Below are positions 22,848 through 34,232 of a stretch of DNA of 64,000 nt, piece after piece. How positions within the stretch are numbered: the first letter of the stretch is position 1; every line of letters starts with the position of its first letter. The notes under the pieces are model-generated. The model was given only the letters and a program-made list of their open reading frames with translations, had not been told where the DNA came from and did not search any database. The position numbers were made by a program, and so were the translations under genes. Source of the DNA: Phoma sp. XZ068 (lineage: Eukaryota; Ascomycota; Dothideomycetes; Pleosporales; Didymellaceae); NCBI GenBank assembly GCA_004835665.1, contig RBKR01000003.1:1178001-1242000 (forward strand), written 5' to 3'.

Positions 22848-23923
22848 TGAATATACCAACCCCAAAGAAACATCTAGAGTGGCTGCTTATACGATGAGCA
22901 ACGTAGTGTATGAATGACGAGATCGACGTGTGCTTTGGGCACACTTTGGGAGGTCTGAGGCAACTGTCTTCAAGCAAAATGGGCGCTGGGACTACTTTTC
23001 ACCTATGTATCAAGACACCTGCTGCTCAAGAGGCACAACCCAAAAACAACTATTCTCACCATTCGGCTGAAGTAACCAAAGTGATCTACGCTGCCAGCCT
23101 AACTCTATCATGCCGCAAGATTCTAGTGTCTGTATCAAACGGCCAGCAAGTGGACAGTATTAATGTCCAAGAATTCACATTCCGGCGGAAAGAAACAAAC
23201 GAACCTCCACAAGATCTGCATCTGGGCTGCGAACACAACGCTCTCCGGCTCCAGTTTTAAGGATGCGAAACCCCACATACTTGTCAAGTCGAGATGCGTG
23301 ACGTAAGCCTCCTTCCAGAATGGTCTCTCCACGAACGGGTTCGCAGCATCATCAACCCTGATTATGTGGCTGAGTGCTCCCCTGGATCGAACGACCCAGT
23401 CCTGTTCAACTGCAGATAAAAAGAAGATAATTAGGGCTCTGCAAGCGCATTGATTGGTGGCAACACCCGAAAAAAGGCTGCTCGGAGCGGGCCCTGACCC
23501 AACCTTTCCAACAAGCTTTTCAACGATCCGGTCAGAACTCTAAATTTGGCTGCCGTTAGCTGCGAACACGCTCCTCTAGGCCGCGACGAGAACAGTGCTG
23601 CCCACACAGCTCCTTTATCGATTGCCGGGAGCGCTGGGCTTCGTATCAAATCCACTTTGTGACGTAGCTAGCGGCGATCGACGGCTCGTGTTCGAGAACG
23701 AACTCAACAAAGCTACCATTAGATGTCATCCCGGCAGCATTGCGCGTAATATGGCGGCTCGGTGATTTCGAGTCGTTCTGTCTTTTCTGACCTCTTATTC
23801 TTCCCCATTTTCACTTATCTCCTACGTGCGAGGCTATTCGTTGTGATCTGAGCATCTCACATAATTTTTCATCTGCCTGTCGTTTCCTCTTGTACAGCGG
23901 TTCCACCGCACCCTCACGCGACC
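22848..23923. other. Intergenic region with the channel promoter and a coding-like minus strand
   Basis: About 1.1 kb. The right end holds the promoter of the Csc1-type channel gene. The minus strand between about 23135 and 23808 contains protein-like stretches in different frames that I could not assemble into one clean gene (separate entry). The left part is the 3' flank of the WD40 gene. Confidence 0.45.
23135..23808 (-). pseudogene. Possible degenerate or mis-modelled gene
   Basis: Read on the minus strand, four neighbouring stretches look like protein but lie in different frames. An ATG at 23808 opens MGKNKRSEKTERLEITEPPY..., which stops after 29 codons. An ATG at 23729 opens MTSNGSFVEFVLEHEPS..., which stops after 27. 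A frame open from about 23535 reads DRIVEKLVGKVGSGPAPSSLFS. After a likely 57-bp intron with a CTGCAG acceptor, it continues VEQDWVVRSRGALSHIIRV and NPFVERPFWKEAYVTHLDLT. A strong GTATGT donor then follows, with a frame to a stop at 23135. The introns in the last part are multiples of three. I found no splice path that joins the first two stretches to the rest. It may be a decayed gene, a gene with an exon I missed, or chance. The family is not recognised. Confidence 0.3.
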
Positions 23924-26900
23924 ATGGGCCTTTTCAAGCGGCAACAGGCAAGCTCTGCAGATGAGTTCCTGAACCTGATCGCTGATCCATTTTCGGCATC
24001 GGTGTGTCTACCTGAGTTTCAAGTTTGCCAGAGGAGTACTGACCTAAGGACTACAGATCCAACAAAGCTCCATTTACGCCGCTATCGTCTATTCCTTTGT
24101 TGTAACCGGCCTTCTTTTCCTCGTCTTCTGCTTTCTCCGCCCGCGAAACAACCGCGTATACGCCCCACGAGCGAAACATGCCGACGAGAAGCACCGACCG
24201 CTGCCGCTGGGCAGTGGGAAATTTGACTGGGTCAAAGCCGTCACAAGCGCAAAGGAGCAAGACCTCGTTGACAAAATCGGCTTAGACGCCGTAGTGTTCA
24301 TGAGGTTCCTGCGAATGCTTAGGAATATCTTCGTAGTGCTCAGTGTCTTTGGCTGTGCAATCTTGATTCCAGTCAACCTTATTGGAGGATCGCCTCTCTA
24401 CGATAACTGGAGTAATGTCCCTACACTTATGAAGTTTACGCCACAGTACATCTTCGGTACGAAGTTTTGGGCCTTCGTAATTGTGGCATACCTTTTCCAA
24501 GGCACTATTTGCGGCTTCATTTGGTGGAATTACAGAGCAGTCTTCAAGCTTAGGCGCACATACTTCGAAAGCGCAGAATACAAAGCCAGTCTGCACTCGC
24601 GGACGTTACTGGTGAGTAGATTCACATTTTGGATCGAACATGCACTGACGATACGATAGCTTACTCACATTCCTTTATCTTCGCGAACAGACGCCGGGAT
24701 CGCCGAACTAATCGGATCAAGCAAACAAATTGACGATGTCCCTCGAGCAGTCATCGGCCGCAACGTCAAGGACTTGCCTGAACTCATCGAACAACACGAC
24801 GAGGCCGTACGCGAGCTCGAACAGCACCTCGCGAAGTACCTCTACAATCCGAATCAGATACCCGCAAAACGACCTACTTGCAAGGTCAAGAAGGATGACA
24901 CAACAGCACATGGGAAAGGAAAGGTTGATGCGATCGACTACCTTACAGACCGAATTGCGAGACTAGAGGTTTCTATCAAAGAAGTCCGAGAGAGTGTGGA
25001 CATGCGGAATCCCATGTCTTACGGCTTTGCATCATACGTCCACATCGAAGACGCACATGCCGTTGCCTACACCACGAAGAAGAAGGGACCAAAAGGCTGT
25101 GACGTATACCTTGCGCCGAAGCCTCACGATCTTCTTTGGCAAAATCTTTCAATGAGCAGGAAGACACGCCGCGCGAGAGCGTTTTGGGACGGCCTGTGGA
25201 TGGTGCTTTTCACCATCGCTTTCGTCGTACCTAACATCTTGACCTCGGTTTTCTTATCGGACTTCTCGCATCTCGGCCTTGTCTGGAAGGGTTTCCAGGA
25301 TAACCTCAGCGCTCACCCAACCGGATGGGCTATCGCACAGGGTATTCTCGCTCCTCTTGTGCAGACCCTTATGTATATGGGTGTACCCGTCGTCTTCCGT
25401 CGACTGTTCACTCACTCCGGCGACGTTTCGAAAACCTCTCGTGAGCGTCACGTTGCATCTCGCCTTTATGCATTCTTCGTATTCAACAACCTCCTGATCT
25501 TCTCCGTCTTTGGATCGGTGTGGCGCTTCGTCGCAGCTGTCGTTGCAGCACAGGATAAGGGCGTGTGGGAGGCGATAAAGTCGGGCCACCCCTTTACGCA
25601 GCTTGTAACTGGATTGTGCAACGTCTCCACTTTCTGGCTCACCTGGCAGATGCAGAGAAACCTAGGTGCCGCAATTGATCTTTCGCAGGCGTGGACATTC
25701 ACCTGGTCTTGGGTCCAGCGGAAGTTCTTCTCCCCCACACCGCGAGAACTGATCGAACTCAGTGCTCCCCAGCCATTCCCATACGCCGAGTACTACAACA
25801 ACTACCTGTTTGTTACTACAGTCGGCCTTTGCATGGGTACGCTCCAGCCCATCATCCTTCCGGTCACTGCGTTCTACATTGGTATGGATGTCATCTTCAA
25901 GAAGTACCTTCTGCAGTACGTCTTCATCACCAAGACCGAGTCTGGAGGGCGGTTCTGGCGCTTGCTCGTCAACCGCCTGCTCTTCGCCATCCTCTTGGGT
26001 AACGCCGTCATTGCGCTCGTCGTCGGTGCCAAAGGAATCGGCAACCAGGACGTCGTACAAAACGGTACAATGCTCTACGCTATGGTCCCGCTTCCATTCC
26101 TCCTCTTCGGCTTCAAATGGTACTGCAAGAAGTCCTACGACGACAAACTGCTCTACTACTCTACCATCCCCTTCTCCGACATGGAGAAAACCCACAACGC
26201 AAACCACTCCAAGGCTCGCAAGGGCGACAAAGTCGGCGTCCGCTTCGGCAACCCAGCCATCTACAAGAAACTAATCACGCCCATGGTCCACGCCAAATCC
26301 CAACACCTTCTCAAGGAAATCTACGGGCACCGCGCAAACGCCGACAACGACCTCTTCTCCGCGCCGCACCGCCGCTCCACCGACCGCGCTACCCCCGCCA
26401 ACCTAGGCTACGGCGACATGTACCTCACCGACATGGACCACGCCGCGCCTGGCTGCCTCTCCTCAAACGAGGGCGCAGCAATGCCCAACGTCGAAGTCAT
26501 CGAAGAAACAGACCTCGACTTCGAAAACTTCAAGCGCCGCGCCGAATTCAGAGAAGAATACGGCGGCGACGGGGAGTTATACGGACGACCCGAGGACCTA
26601 ATATCCCGCCCAGGCACACCCAGCACATTCACCACGTTTGTCGGGGACTCGCCATACGGTAGCCCCCACGGGAAACGGCCATCTGCTTCCCTTCCAGGCT
26701 CCCGCGCAAGCAGCCTCACCCGCGCTTCCAACCGGGACAACGACGGCGAGGGCCACAGCTACGCAAAAGGGTACCAGCACACGCCGACGACCGACTTCCA
26801 ATCCGCGGATATGGTGGATGTAGACGTAGACATCCCCGCGACACCGCTCGACGCCGAGGAAATGCTGCGCACAAGTAACAGCAGACAGCCGCTTGTGGAC

Positions 26901-26996
26901 GCGCGGTCACGAGATAGTAGTGCCGACGCTGCGTATTTCAATAGGAGTATGCGGGGTGGTGAGGATACGAGCTATGAAGCGTATAGGCATCGGTAG
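23924..26996 (+). CDS. Csc1/OSCA-type (DUF221, RSN1/PHM7) osmosensitive channel-like membrane protein
   Basis: Members of this TMEM16-related family (OSCA/TMEM63, yeast Csc1) are calcium-permeable channels gated by osmotic or mechanical stress. Some fungal paralogs (Rsn1, Phm7) act in secretion or are uncharacterised. Exons: 23924-24001, 24057-24611 and 24660-26996, giving 989 aa. The order fits the family. A first TM helix (IYAAIVYSFVVTGLLFLVFCFL) is followed by two more helices near residues 110-180. A long cytosolic domain ends with VAYTTKKKGPKGCDVYLAPKPHDLLW, and a multi-pass core starts at about residue 386 (WDGLWMVLFTIAFVVPN) and runs to about 695. A cytosolic tail of about 290 residues follows, rich in Ser, Asp and Arg. 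The 55- and 48-bp introns keep the phase. The substrate is not deducible from sequence. Confidence 0.92.
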
Positions 26997-27460
26997 ATTA
27001 TGATGATGAAAGTAGATTTCTTCGGCGCGAGCTGAGTAAAAATGTCTGAGGGCATGTTCAATGTTAATATTTATTCATTCATTCAGAGCATTGTGCGTCG
27101 CAGAACGGGGTTGGAATTGTTGAGAGGTGTTTTTCAGAGAAAGAGTACTTGAGTGACATCGAAAATAAATGTTGTAATTTATTGCTTACGGCTCAGCTTA
27201 CGGTGTGCAGCAATATCTACTTAAGCTCGTGCCCGCGTATCTGTGAATTGCGTACGTTCACTCGGATTCTGCTGCATTGATAGAAAGAGCTTCGCTATGC
27301 TGCTTGATCATCGTCTCACAGGAAGCACATGGTAAGGAACTTGACTGAGCTGAGAAGGTCTTCTAGCTACAAAGAGTCGAGTAATTACTACTACTTACAC
27401 AACTCAATTGGGTATCTCCGAATCCATTCACTCCACCTCATCACATACGACCCTATCATC
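26997..27460. other. Convergent 3' flanks
   Basis: 464 bp between the stops of the channel gene (+) and the septin-like gene (-). It is AT-richer than its surroundings, as expected for 3' UTRs, and holds no gene. Confidence 0.5.
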
Positions 27461-30021
27461 CTACTCCACACGTCCAGCCAACCAGCCCCAGATCCCTCCC
27501 TCTGGCATCTCCCACCCCGCAACCCGTATGACAGCAAACCCCACGGCCCCAAGCAAACTCATGCCGCCCAGCACCTGGACCAGTACAACCCCGTTTCTCT
27601 TCATCTCATCACCAAAACCGCACAGTCCCAGAGGATCTTTCGAGTCCAACCCGGCAAGGCCGTATCTCTGCCCACCACCCTGTTTCTCATTCTTGTGCCT
27701 CACAACCGCCCACTCCGCCCTTGGCGCACCGTCGCTGGTAATGATTGTGCCAGCTGCGACTTCCTCGCCAACACGCTCAAGCAGCCACTTTGCGCGCTCG
27801 TTGCGCTGAAGGTCCTCGAAGCGGTCGCGTTCGTTGCGGAGAGACTTGTGCAAATCGGTAGCCCATTTTGCGACGCGGATATCGCTCGCCTGTGTGTCGT
27901 TGCTGATGTATTGTGTGAGGGAAAAGGTGGTGGGATCCGTCGGAAAGCCGGCGACGGAGGATAGGAGGGGCGATTGGAGGTTTGAGTAGAAGGGCGATGT
28001 GGAGCGAGGGACGAGGACTCCTGAGGGTGAGGCGGCAGAGAATACGGAAGATGTTGCGGATGCTGGTACTGTTAGCATATGGGTTGTCTGGTGTGGAAGT
28101 AAGGGAGGCTCACGGTTCATCATGGTCCCAGCCAGTCCCACAGACGCTGTGGTAGGACTGCGTGGTTGCTGTAGACTATGGAGGATGAATGAGTCTCCTG
28201 GTAATTTCGTTCTCCTCCGCCATGCAAGAAACTTTTTCGCTGCCGCGTGCCTTAGCCATGCGATTGACTCGGGCTCGAAGACTTGCTCGATTAGGCTGGA
28301 GAGCTCAGAGGGTACGAGAGGCTGAATGTAATCCGGTGACATGAGCAAAGAAGCGTCCATGGTATCATTGTCCGACCCATAGGTTGAAGATATCGCGTAT
28401 GGGTGTGTCGGTGTAGGGAACGGGAATTGGTTTGGTTCTTTTAGCTCACCCGTATGGATTGCTGTAGTTGGAGTCTCCAGCGGATAGACAACGTCGAGAC
28501 CTTGTACTGCCAGTAATGCATCGTCCAAGGGTTTTCCAAATAGGAATGGTTTGATAGATGTAGCCTGCAAACGGGCAAGTACAGAGGCCTTGAGTGATAT
28601 CAATTCTTGGGCCGTCAGTGTCTCTGACTTTGCGATGACGGGTATGACATTGGTGAACGCAGACAATCGCTGCATGAACTCAACGTCCTTGGTTATCTCT
28701 CTGTCTGGGAGATAGTCAGTGATGGTCTTGTCCGTGTACATGTAGACTCACTTGGTGGTAGCAGATAAAGGATGACGTCCACCACGATTCCTCCGCTGCC
28801 ACTGATAACGCCAACCATCTCTCCATCTTCCATATTGGCGAGGGAAGCTGTCTGATGGAGCAAAGACTCCAGATATTCAACCACAAGATTCATGTCATCT
28901 TGTTCTGAACGACCTTCAATGTAACCCGGTGTGTCCACGAAGCAGATGTTTCTTTCCAAGACTGTGTCGATGCTACTCTTCCTTCGCCGCAGTACTCTTG
29001 TCTCTTCCACATCGGTCCACCAGTGTGGGTAAGGCTTGGTGCTAGCATGGATCTCTGTTAATCTCATTGTTGCACCCTGCTCTGTCGGCCGTCTACGAGA
29101 CTTTGGTCGTCTGGGAGGTGGTTGTGAGATGGATTGTGAAGGCGAAAGGGGGTCCACGTGTACGATGTCTTCGCAGCTTTGCACAATCGATCGAATGAGT
29201 GCGGTCTTGCCAATGCCTGTGGAACAAGATGTCAGTACTCATACTCACTGCGCGGTAACAATGACAGCATCTTGGACAAGGAAGGACTAACCCGCTTGCC
29301 CGGCGACTAAAACCTTCAGCTTGCCCATGCTCTTCCCTTTGGTAGTGAATGGTCTTCTTGTTGGCATCTGTATGCTCGGCATCACCAGCTGAGGGAAGCT
29401 GTTCGATGCACCTTGCTGCGTCTCAACATCATCTTCCTCCTCACCGCTTGATGTGATGACTTGGCTTCCAGTCTCGTCAATCACAGAACCTTCATCAGAG
29501 AGCTTCAACGAATGCAGCGACACTGATGTTGGCGTGCTTGGAATAGCGGAAGTGGGTAATGGAGACGGCGCATCGACATTGAGGGGCGTGAGCGGTACAG
29601 ATGTGGTGCGACCGGAGAGCTTCCGTTTCAGCTTCCTTAATGGCGAGGCCAAAGGACTCTCTGGTGACTTTGCCGAGTCTGCAGACGAACTATGCGACCC
29701 TGATCTCGCAGTGTGTATGCCGTGGCTGCCTGCGCTGCCACGCTTATCGGCCTTCTTGCCAGCAGTTATGCTCTCAGCACCAAATGCAGCTTCCAGCGTA
29801 TCAGCTAGACTTTGCACTCCATATGTGCTGTCTCGTGATCTCCTTATCGAGTGCGTACTCTGAGAAGCAGCCAGAGACTGTTCCATCTCTTGCTCGCTCC
29901 TCATGAAGAACGTAGTGGGGCCATGGGTGGATGGCGTAGCGGCGTGATCCATGCTCGACTTGCGGGACCGAGGCTTGACGGGCGGAGGCAGCGCGTCGCT
30001 GCCGCCAGGAAGTGGTCGCAT
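27461..30021 (-). CDS. Septin-like GTPase with C-terminal membrane segment
   Basis: Exons (minus): 29292-30021, 28752-29216 and 27461-28704, with introns of 75 and 47 bp, giving 812 aa with a consistent frame. Residues 1-230 are a Ser/Thr/Pro-rich disordered region. The G domain then starts with a P-loop completed across the first intron (GQAGIGKTALIRSI, about 240-253). It continues with a G3-like FVDTPGYIEG, LYLLPP across the second intron, and KDVEFMQRLSAFTNVIPVIAKSE, where AKSE stands for the septin AKAD (G4). These match septins, but long Ser/Pro inserts break up the domain. The C-terminus has a Glu/Arg-rich helix (LRNERDRFEDLQRNERAKWLLERV) and then a hydrophobic helix at about 771-796 (VVLVQVLGGMSLLGAVGFAV), unlike core fungal septins. 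GTP binding is likely and filament assembly is unproven. Confidence 0.83.
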
Positions 30022-30993
30022 GTTTCCGAAACTTGAGGTGTCTGCCGTAAGGTAGGATGTCTGCTTGACACGGAGGCTCGGCTTGAGAACAAGTCACGAA
30101 GGAAGTGCGGATCCCGGAGCGGGCTGGCAGGTGATGTGATTGTCGTTGATACACCCCGCCTAATGAGACCCCGCTGGAGCTGGGGTTGACCCTTGAGTTT
30201 CGCGACAAACGCGCCAGACAATCGGGTGGGGACAGGAGGGTGAACACGCAAGTTCAGTACGAGTCAAAGTATCTTCGAGGTCGCGTAAAGGCAGTCGAGG
30301 CTTGCCGCAACTTCCCAACGTGACTGGTGACCTGTAACCTGGGGCTTGCTGACAGGTTGGCAGGCGCAGGTGGTTATCATACCTGGCCAATCACGCGTCA
30401 GCTGCCATGGTGCAGCGTGACGTTATCAGTTACGATTGCATTCACCGCTCTGCTGCCCAACGTCGACATGATTCAAGCGTGTACAATGTTCTCATTGTAG
30501 CGTACTCATGCTAAAAGTTCTTGTACCCATCGCGCTCTTCCACCCGTAGTCTGTTTTCGATGAAAGCTGTGCAAGACCAAAGACAAAATGTACAGACGAG
30601 CCCGATATTGTACCCATACCCATTACTCCAGATCCTTTTCCGCCTCCATAGCCCATGTCGCATATACCCATCCACATACATTAGGTAATCGAAGAAATGG
30701 GCAGAGAAACATGTAAAAGAAATGGAAGAAACGAGTACAAAACGGTACAGAAGGGAAATGCAAAGATGAACCGACTCGCTATGCAAGGGCTCGAATATCC
30801 CACTGAGAGATGCGGACGCCCAGACTTTTCCGCAGGACATGGTAACTTTTATACAAGCGCTGAAAGAAGTCGGATACAGTACACATAACAGAAGCCGTGA
30901 ATCGTTATGGAACGGTAAAAGTCGCTAAAGACTCGACAAACGGAAAGAAAGATGGCTGGAGAGAAGGCGAGGCAGTGTTTCGAGCTACCACGT
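30022..30993. other. Intergenic region between two minus-strand genes
   Basis: About 970 bp. The left part is the promoter and leader of the septin-like gene. The right part is the 3' flank of the G3BP-like gene. Frames on both strands are short and without domains. Confidence 0.45.
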
Positions 30994-32695
30994 TCAAGAC
31001 TCCTGGGGCGCACCACGGCCACGGGCGGCGCCACCGCGGCCACGGGGAGCGAAGCCACCGCGAGGGCCACCGGGACCTCCACGGCCGCGCTGAGAACCAC
31101 CACCACGAGGGAAGGCAGGGAACTGCTGCGGGCGAGTGCGGCGCTCCTCGACCTTCAGCTCAACACCGTCAACAGTGTGGGGGTTGGCGGCAACGGCAGC
31201 CTGGTATCCGGCGGGGGTCTTGAAGTCGACGAAAGCGCAGTTCTGTAATCGCTGATTAGCACAAGTTTGCAATCAAAGTGTAGTCTTTACTAACCTTGCC
31301 GCGGCTAAGATCAAGGTACTCGACATCGCCGAACTTCGAGAGAGCAGCCCTCAGGGAGCCCTCCTGGACCTGGCTGTACACGTTCTTGATGTACGCGCGC
31401 TTCTGGTCGGCGTCGGCAGCGGGCGCCTGGTTCTGAGCGCGGGACTGCTCCTTCTTGTGGCCAGTGACTGATTGCCAGCCAGCGGCCTCACCCTGGCTAG
31501 TGGCAGGGGACTGCTCACGAACAGCAGCAGAGGCCTGGGTGGGAGCAGCAGCGGCGGGCTGAGCGGGAGCAGCAGCCTTGGCCTCCTTGGGAGCCTGCTG
31601 GGCAGCGGGGGCGGCGACTACGGGAGTGGCAACCTTGTGGGCAGATGCAGCAAGGCTGGCCCATGTGCGGGGGGCAGCGGGCTTAGGAGGACCGGAGGGC
31701 ATGGCGACGGGGGCGGACTGCTTAGCAGCAGGAGCGGGAGTAGGAGTGGGGTCCTTGGGCTTCTCCTCCTCAACAGCCTGCTCAGCGGGAGCTTCGGCCA
31801 CCTTGGGAGCCTCCTCCGTGACAGCAGCTGGTGCCTCCTCGACCTCAGGAGCCTTCTCGGCCTCAGCAGCCTCCTCAGTGGGGCGGGTGGCAGCGTTGTC
31901 CTCGGTAGAAGCCTCCTCTTGTGCGACCTCCTCAAGCTTCTGGTCGACCTTGGTGAGGTCCTCCTCGCTGCTGGCAACCTGCTCGCCCTGGGTAGCATCC
32001 TCATGGGAGGCAACGGCGGCGGTGGGAGCAGGCTCCTCAATGCCGTTCGCAGCGGGCTCCTGCTGGATGTCCTCCTCCTCCTCAGGCTCCTCAGCGAGGT
32101 AGCGGAAGATGTCGTTCAGAACGAAGTAACCGTTTGTCTGCTCGGCGAGGACGAAGGTCTGCACGAAACGCTTGTGGGGCTGGCCCTGGTTGGAGATCTC
32201 GCCAATGACCTGGATGACGATGTTGGCGTCGGAGCCCTGGGAGTCGACGTTGGTAACGCGGACTTTGGTGTCCTTGAACTCGAGCTCCTTGATGCGCTCG
32301 TTGATGGGCTGCCTGTTGTTAGCTTTGCGGTGTCTGTGCAGGCGCATGAGTGTCTACAAACCTTCTGGCCAACGCAAACATTGACCTTCTCCTCCTCAAC
32401 ACCAGAGACATACTGCGAGCGCTTGTTGTAGAAGAGCTAACACTGTGTTAGCGAATGTGCCCCAAAGCTTGGTGTATAGGCCGCCGTGGCAACGTACGTA
32501 GAGACGGTCTGGGCTCTTGCTCAGAGTGGTGTAGTACTGCTCGACAAAGTACCAGCCGACCTCATCCTTAGGGATCTCGGATGCGGGGGCTTGTTGTGCG
32601 GGCTGGCCGGCGGGCTGTTGCTGGGCGGCGGCATAGCTGTCGTAGCCCTGCGAGTAGTTGCCGTTGGTGGGCGCGGCGGAGTCGGTGGTTGCCAT
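30994..32695 (-). CDS. G3BP-like RNA-binding protein (NTF2 domain, RRM, RGG tail)
   Basis: Fungal relatives of G3BP/Nxt3 bind RNA, join stress granules and partner the Ubp3-type deubiquitinase. Exons (minus): 32498-32695, 32362-32436, 31295-32308 and 30994-31242, giving 511 aa. An NTF2-like domain covers about residues 44-165 (DEVGWYFVEQYYTTLSKSPDRLY, then LFYNKRSQYVSG, then INERIKELEFKDTKVRVTNVDSQ and RFVQTFVLAEQTNGYFVLNDIFRYL). The middle is an acidic and then Ala/Pro-rich linker ending AGWQSVTGHKK. An RRM runs from about 389 to 466, split by the last intron (AYIKNVYSQVQEGSLRAALSKFG, NCAFVDFKTPAGYQAAV). The tail is RGG-rich (RGGGSQRGRGG, FAPRGRGG), a usual site of arginine methylation. This domain order is diagnostic. 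Confidence 0.94.
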
Positions 32696-34232
32696 GTTGA
32701 GAATGTGTCTAGAAGGTAAAGCTGATGGTGACGGGCGGTAGGCGGAATTGGAGGCGCAAGGAAGCTGTGTGCGTGTCCAAGCTTGGGAAGCAGGTCAGAG
32801 GCTGATATAACGAGGATGCGCGTGTCTGCTTGCACCTACCTGGCCAGGTGTAGAAGACGGAAACAGAAACCGTGGGTCAGGTGTTTGTCGCAATTAGAGG
32901 CGCGGTGTGAAATCGGCGGCGGCGCGAAGTCGATGGGGTGAATGCGGGAGCTCCTGAGAGAGTGATGGAGAGTGGTGCGGAGCTGTTGTGCGCGTGAGGG
33001 TGGAAAAAGCCCAGAGCGGGACTAACGGGTCTGCTCAATTCGAGTTCGCCTCGGTGGTGCTCGCCAAGCAAGGACCGAACCGCTTCGCTGCATGTGGCTC
33101 GTTCGCCTCGGTGACCTCACCCATCGTGACCACAGAGGTCAGATCAGAGCATGGAGAGGCAAATCGAGAACCAAGCTCGCGTTGCCACGATTTATCAATG
33201 GATGAGCATCTGGTCGTGTTGCTGCTTTATCGAGGGTCTCTTCGCCCAAGCCCAAGCCCAACCTCAAGCTCAGGAATGCCTCTACGAGCTGCTTGTTCTA
33301 ATTCGAAACACTGCGCATGATTAAAAGCTTTTGAGTCTACTGGATGTCATACATAGTGTATGAGGTATTGGATCTTATATACAATGCACGAGCTACTGCG
33401 GGTTTACAAATTGCACGAAACAAGCTCGTGCCGGTCAACAACAACATCAAGACATACCGCAATGAGGTCTGACGGTCCCACTATCTCGAGCTATTAGAAC
33501 ATTTCAAGGAAAGTCAATCAAACCAAAAAAGAACGAATCACAGATGTTGCTAGCGCTGCGCCTGCATGCTATCACCGACCTTGAGCGCTGGCCATGCGAC
33601 TAACATGTGCGTTTCTATGGGTGGCCTTGAACAGCATAAGCCCTAGGCAACCAACAGCAGAGCTCTCGGTAATATTTCGCGCGACCAGAGCGAAAGGGCG
33701 CAATGCGCGTCGCGAGGTTCGCGAAGCTGCGCTATCTCCATGCTGATGTCGGACATCTCTGAAGTCCGAGTTCTCTATGCTACTCCTGCTCACTTGTGCG
33801 GGTCCAACAGCTTATCACCGAAAAGCTTTTCAAGCCTAATTTCTCTGGCATCTGATAACCAATCGCTTTGGAGAGACACTGGGAGTTTCGAAGTTTAGCA
33901 TCGCGTGCAGTGACGTTGTACGAGCTGTGCTTTGGCATGGCTCGGAGCCGGCCCTCTCGCGCGTTCGAAAGGCCGAGCATCTCGAACGCCTGCCCAACAC
34001 GGCCTCCAAGAACCCCATATAATAGTGGACTGTACGAACCAACAATGAATTCTCATACTAAGCCTTCTGACCTGCAACAACTACACTTTAGTTCTGATTA
34101 TAAGTACCAAGCTTCTGCACCACAATCCTACGCACTCCTCCACACTCAACCCAACGTCAAGACACATCAAGCCAACCGAGACATTCGTTACCAGATACCG
34201 CCAACCGACATTGCAAAACAACAACAATCACG
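32696..34232. promoter_or_regulatory. Divergent promoter region, G3BP-like and MFS genes
   Basis: About 1.5 kb between opposite starts. On the MFS side there is a TATA-like box at 34018-34024 and an A/C-rich leader ending in an ACAACAACAATCACG context at the ATG. The part near the G3BP-like gene is GA/GT-rich. No gene is supported in between. Confidence 0.45.
34018..34024 (+). promoter_or_regulatory. TATA-like box of the MFS transporter gene
   Basis: TATAATA lies about 215 bp upstream of the ATG at 34233 and is followed by a long C/A-rich leader. Confidence 0.4.

Noticed and set aside
27329..27964. A 211-codon plus-strand frame over the septin-like gene's C-terminus
   Set aside because: It is antisense to a spliced gene with clear GTPase motifs and shows no features of its own.
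31472..32431. A 319-codon plus-strand frame opposite the G3BP-like gene
   Set aside because: A Leu/Gly/Ser-rich complement of the Ala/Glu/Pro-rich linker. The minus-strand NTF2-RRM-RGG gene accounts for the locus.
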